Below are positions 62,602-63,530 of a DNA stretch of 63,530 bases, one piece after another (positions within the stretch are counted from its first letter, which is position 1; every line of letters begins with the position of its first letter). Under the pieces are notes generated by a model. The model was not told the origin of the DNA. It ran no database searches and saw nothing but the letters and a program-made list of their open reading frames with translations. The position numbers and the translations under genes are program-made. Source of the DNA: Caldisalinibacter kiritimatiensis (lineage in GTDB: Bacteria; Bacillota; Clostridia; Tissierellales; Caldisalinibacteraceae). The DNA lies in assembly GCF_000387765.1 (NCBI RefSeq), contig NZ_ARZA01000236.1:1-63530 (forward strand), read 5' to 3'.

Positions 62602-63530
62602 TTGTAACCTCCTTGTTATTTAATGGGATTTTTATTATAATTTTTGTTCCCTGTCCCATTACAGATTTAATATTAACATTACCATTTAGAAGCTCTGCTC
62701 TTTCTCTCATTCCCATAAGACCAAAACCAGTATCCTTATTATCGTTTTTTGAAAGCTCTTTACTTAAATCAAAACCAACTCCATTATCTTCTATAACAGC
62801 CCTTAGATATTGAGTTCCATATTCTAATTTAACTTTTACATTTTTAGCTTTTGAATGTTTTCTTACATTATTTAAAGCTTCTTGTACAATTCTAAACACT
62901 GCTATCTCAATAATTGAATCAATTTCCCTTGCTTCTCCATGAACAATTACATTTACATCGATTTCTGTATCTTCTGTGAACTTATGAGCATATCTTTGTA
63001 CAGTAGGTATTAATCCTAAATCATCTAAAGACATAGGCCTTAAATCATAAATAATTCTTCTAACATCTTTTATACTTTCTCTTACAATTTTTTTTAAATT
63101 TTTTAACTCTTCTTTAGTTTTTCCTACATCCAATGATAGTAATCTCTCACATAGCTCAGCTTTTAAAACTACATTAGCCATAGTCTGTGCAGGTCCATCA
63201 TGTATATCACGAGCAACTCTTTGTCTTTCCTCTTCTTGGGCTTGTATTATCTTTACCCCTAATAATTGTCTTTTGTTCATGTCTTCTATCGTCTCTATTA
63301 TTCCTCCTAAATTTCCAGTTAAAACTTCCATCGCTACCCCTACTTGAGCCATTAGCTTTTCAGCCTTCTTGACAATTTCTTCAGCATCTTTATATCTTTT
63401 CTCTAATTCAGTTCTCTTTTTTATTAAAGATTTTTCTTCTTCTCTTTTTAATATCAATTTTATTCTTAAATTGTTTGCTTCTTCATAAGCTTCTTTTATG
63501 TCTTGTTCACTATATTTAGTAAAATTTCTA
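62588..63530 (-). CDS. degS: DegS-like sensor histidine kinase (5' end outside the window)
   Basis: Soluble histidine kinase of the HisKA_3 type. The phospho-acceptor region is ARDIHDGPAQTMANVVLKAEL-like (the His in DIHDGP); the ATPase has GVGFDLSKEL and GFGLMGMRERA. A long N-terminal coiled coil is present as in DegS. The frame stays open to the window edge, reading NFTKYSEQDIKEAYEEA, DegS-like sequence upstream of any plausible start, so the gene is truncated by the window rather than beginning at the TTG near 63457. Its partner degU overlaps its end. Confidence 0.93.
   Translation of the reverse strand, partial: RNFTKYSEQDIKEAYEEANNLRIKLILKREEEKSLIKKRTELEKRYKDAEEIVKKAEKLMAQVGVAMEVLTGNLGGIIETIEDMNKRQLLGVKIIQAQEEERQRVARDIHDGPAQTMANVVLKAELCERLLSLDVGKTKEELKNLKKIVRESIKDVRRIIYDLRPMSLDDLGLIPTVQRYAHKFTEDTEIDVNVIVHGEAREIDSIIEIAVFRIVQEALNNVRKHSKAKNVKVKLEYGTQYLRAVIEDNGVGFDLSKELSKNDNKDTGFGLMGMRERAELLNGNVNIKSVMGQGTKIIIKIPLNNKEVTNENE

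Noticed and set aside
63458-63530. DegS beginning at the TTG near 63457
   Set aside because: The upstream frame stays open to the window end and encodes typical DegS coiled-coil sequence, so the true start is outside.

Overview
The window is low-GC DNA from an anaerobic, spore-forming Firmicute of the class Clostridia. The evidence is spoIVFA/spoIVFB, dacF and GerMN-domain genes, a complete six-gene Rnf complex, a complete selDAB set for selenocysteine, Shine-Dalgarno sites of AGGAGG type, frequent TTG/GTG starts, and L27 with a cleavable N-terminus next to its protease Prp. A Tissierellales-like relative is plausible, but the genus cannot be read from this sequence.

Layout. 0-5.3 kb: a chemoreceptor (+), then (-) a response regulator, histidine kinase and GerMN lipoprotein, a trio resembling MtrAB-LpqB. 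5.4-10.6 kb: comEA-selD-selA-selB; selD is itself a selenoprotein gene with an in-frame UGA followed by a bacterial SECIS-like hairpin. 10.8-12.2 kb: dacF (+). 12.2-17.7 kb: ridA, rsfS, yqeK, nadD, small proteins, yhbY, obg, rpmA, prp. 17.7-24.6 kb: rplU with a leader, RNase G, DUF2344, a radical SAM protein, SpoIVFB/SpoIVFA, mgsA. 24.7-35 kb: minE, minD, minC, a large PBP2, mreD, mreC, mreB, radC, maf and three small membrane proteins, all on the minus strand and probably read from a promoter near 35.1 kb. 35.2-40.3 kb: rnfCDGEAB. 40.65-44.4 kb: a poorly understood redox-signalling-type cluster with two GHKL ATPases, two DRTGG proteins, a PHP protein and a ferredoxin/hydrogenase-like Fe-S protein. 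44.4-47.3 kb: a SPOR protein, dinB, a decayed patch (GGDEF relic, a possible Spo0E relic, a 50-aa membrane peptide) and tRNA-Leu(GAG). 47.3-59 kb: a solute-binding lipoprotein, nicotinate phosphoribosyltransferase, lytic transglycosylase, coaE, polA, an ECF sigma factor with its anti-sigma/DUF4349 protein, an L,D-transpeptidase and a DUF457 membrane protein. 59-63.5 kb: tRNA-Leu(CAA), a LysR regulator of the selenium-associated type, an M18 aminopeptidase and DegU/DegS (DegS is cut by the window end).

How the genes work together. Most of the window is conserved housekeeping: cell shape (Mre/PBP2), septum placement (Min), ribosome assembly (Obg, RsfS, YhbY, L21/L27/Prp), NAD and CoA synthesis, and sporulation proteolysis. 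Energy conservation is represented by Rnf, which couples ferredoxin:NAD+ electron flow to ion pumping. The adjacent 40.65-44.4 kb cluster is the best candidate for an undescribed system. Its Fe-S protein keeps the four cysteines that hold the catalytic cluster of [FeFe]-hydrogenases but has lost the proton-relay cysteine, and its neighbours are serine-kinase/anti-sigma-type ATPases, so it looks like a redox sensor wired to a partner-switching output. The window contains no rRNA operon, CRISPR array, prophage or intact insertion sequence.
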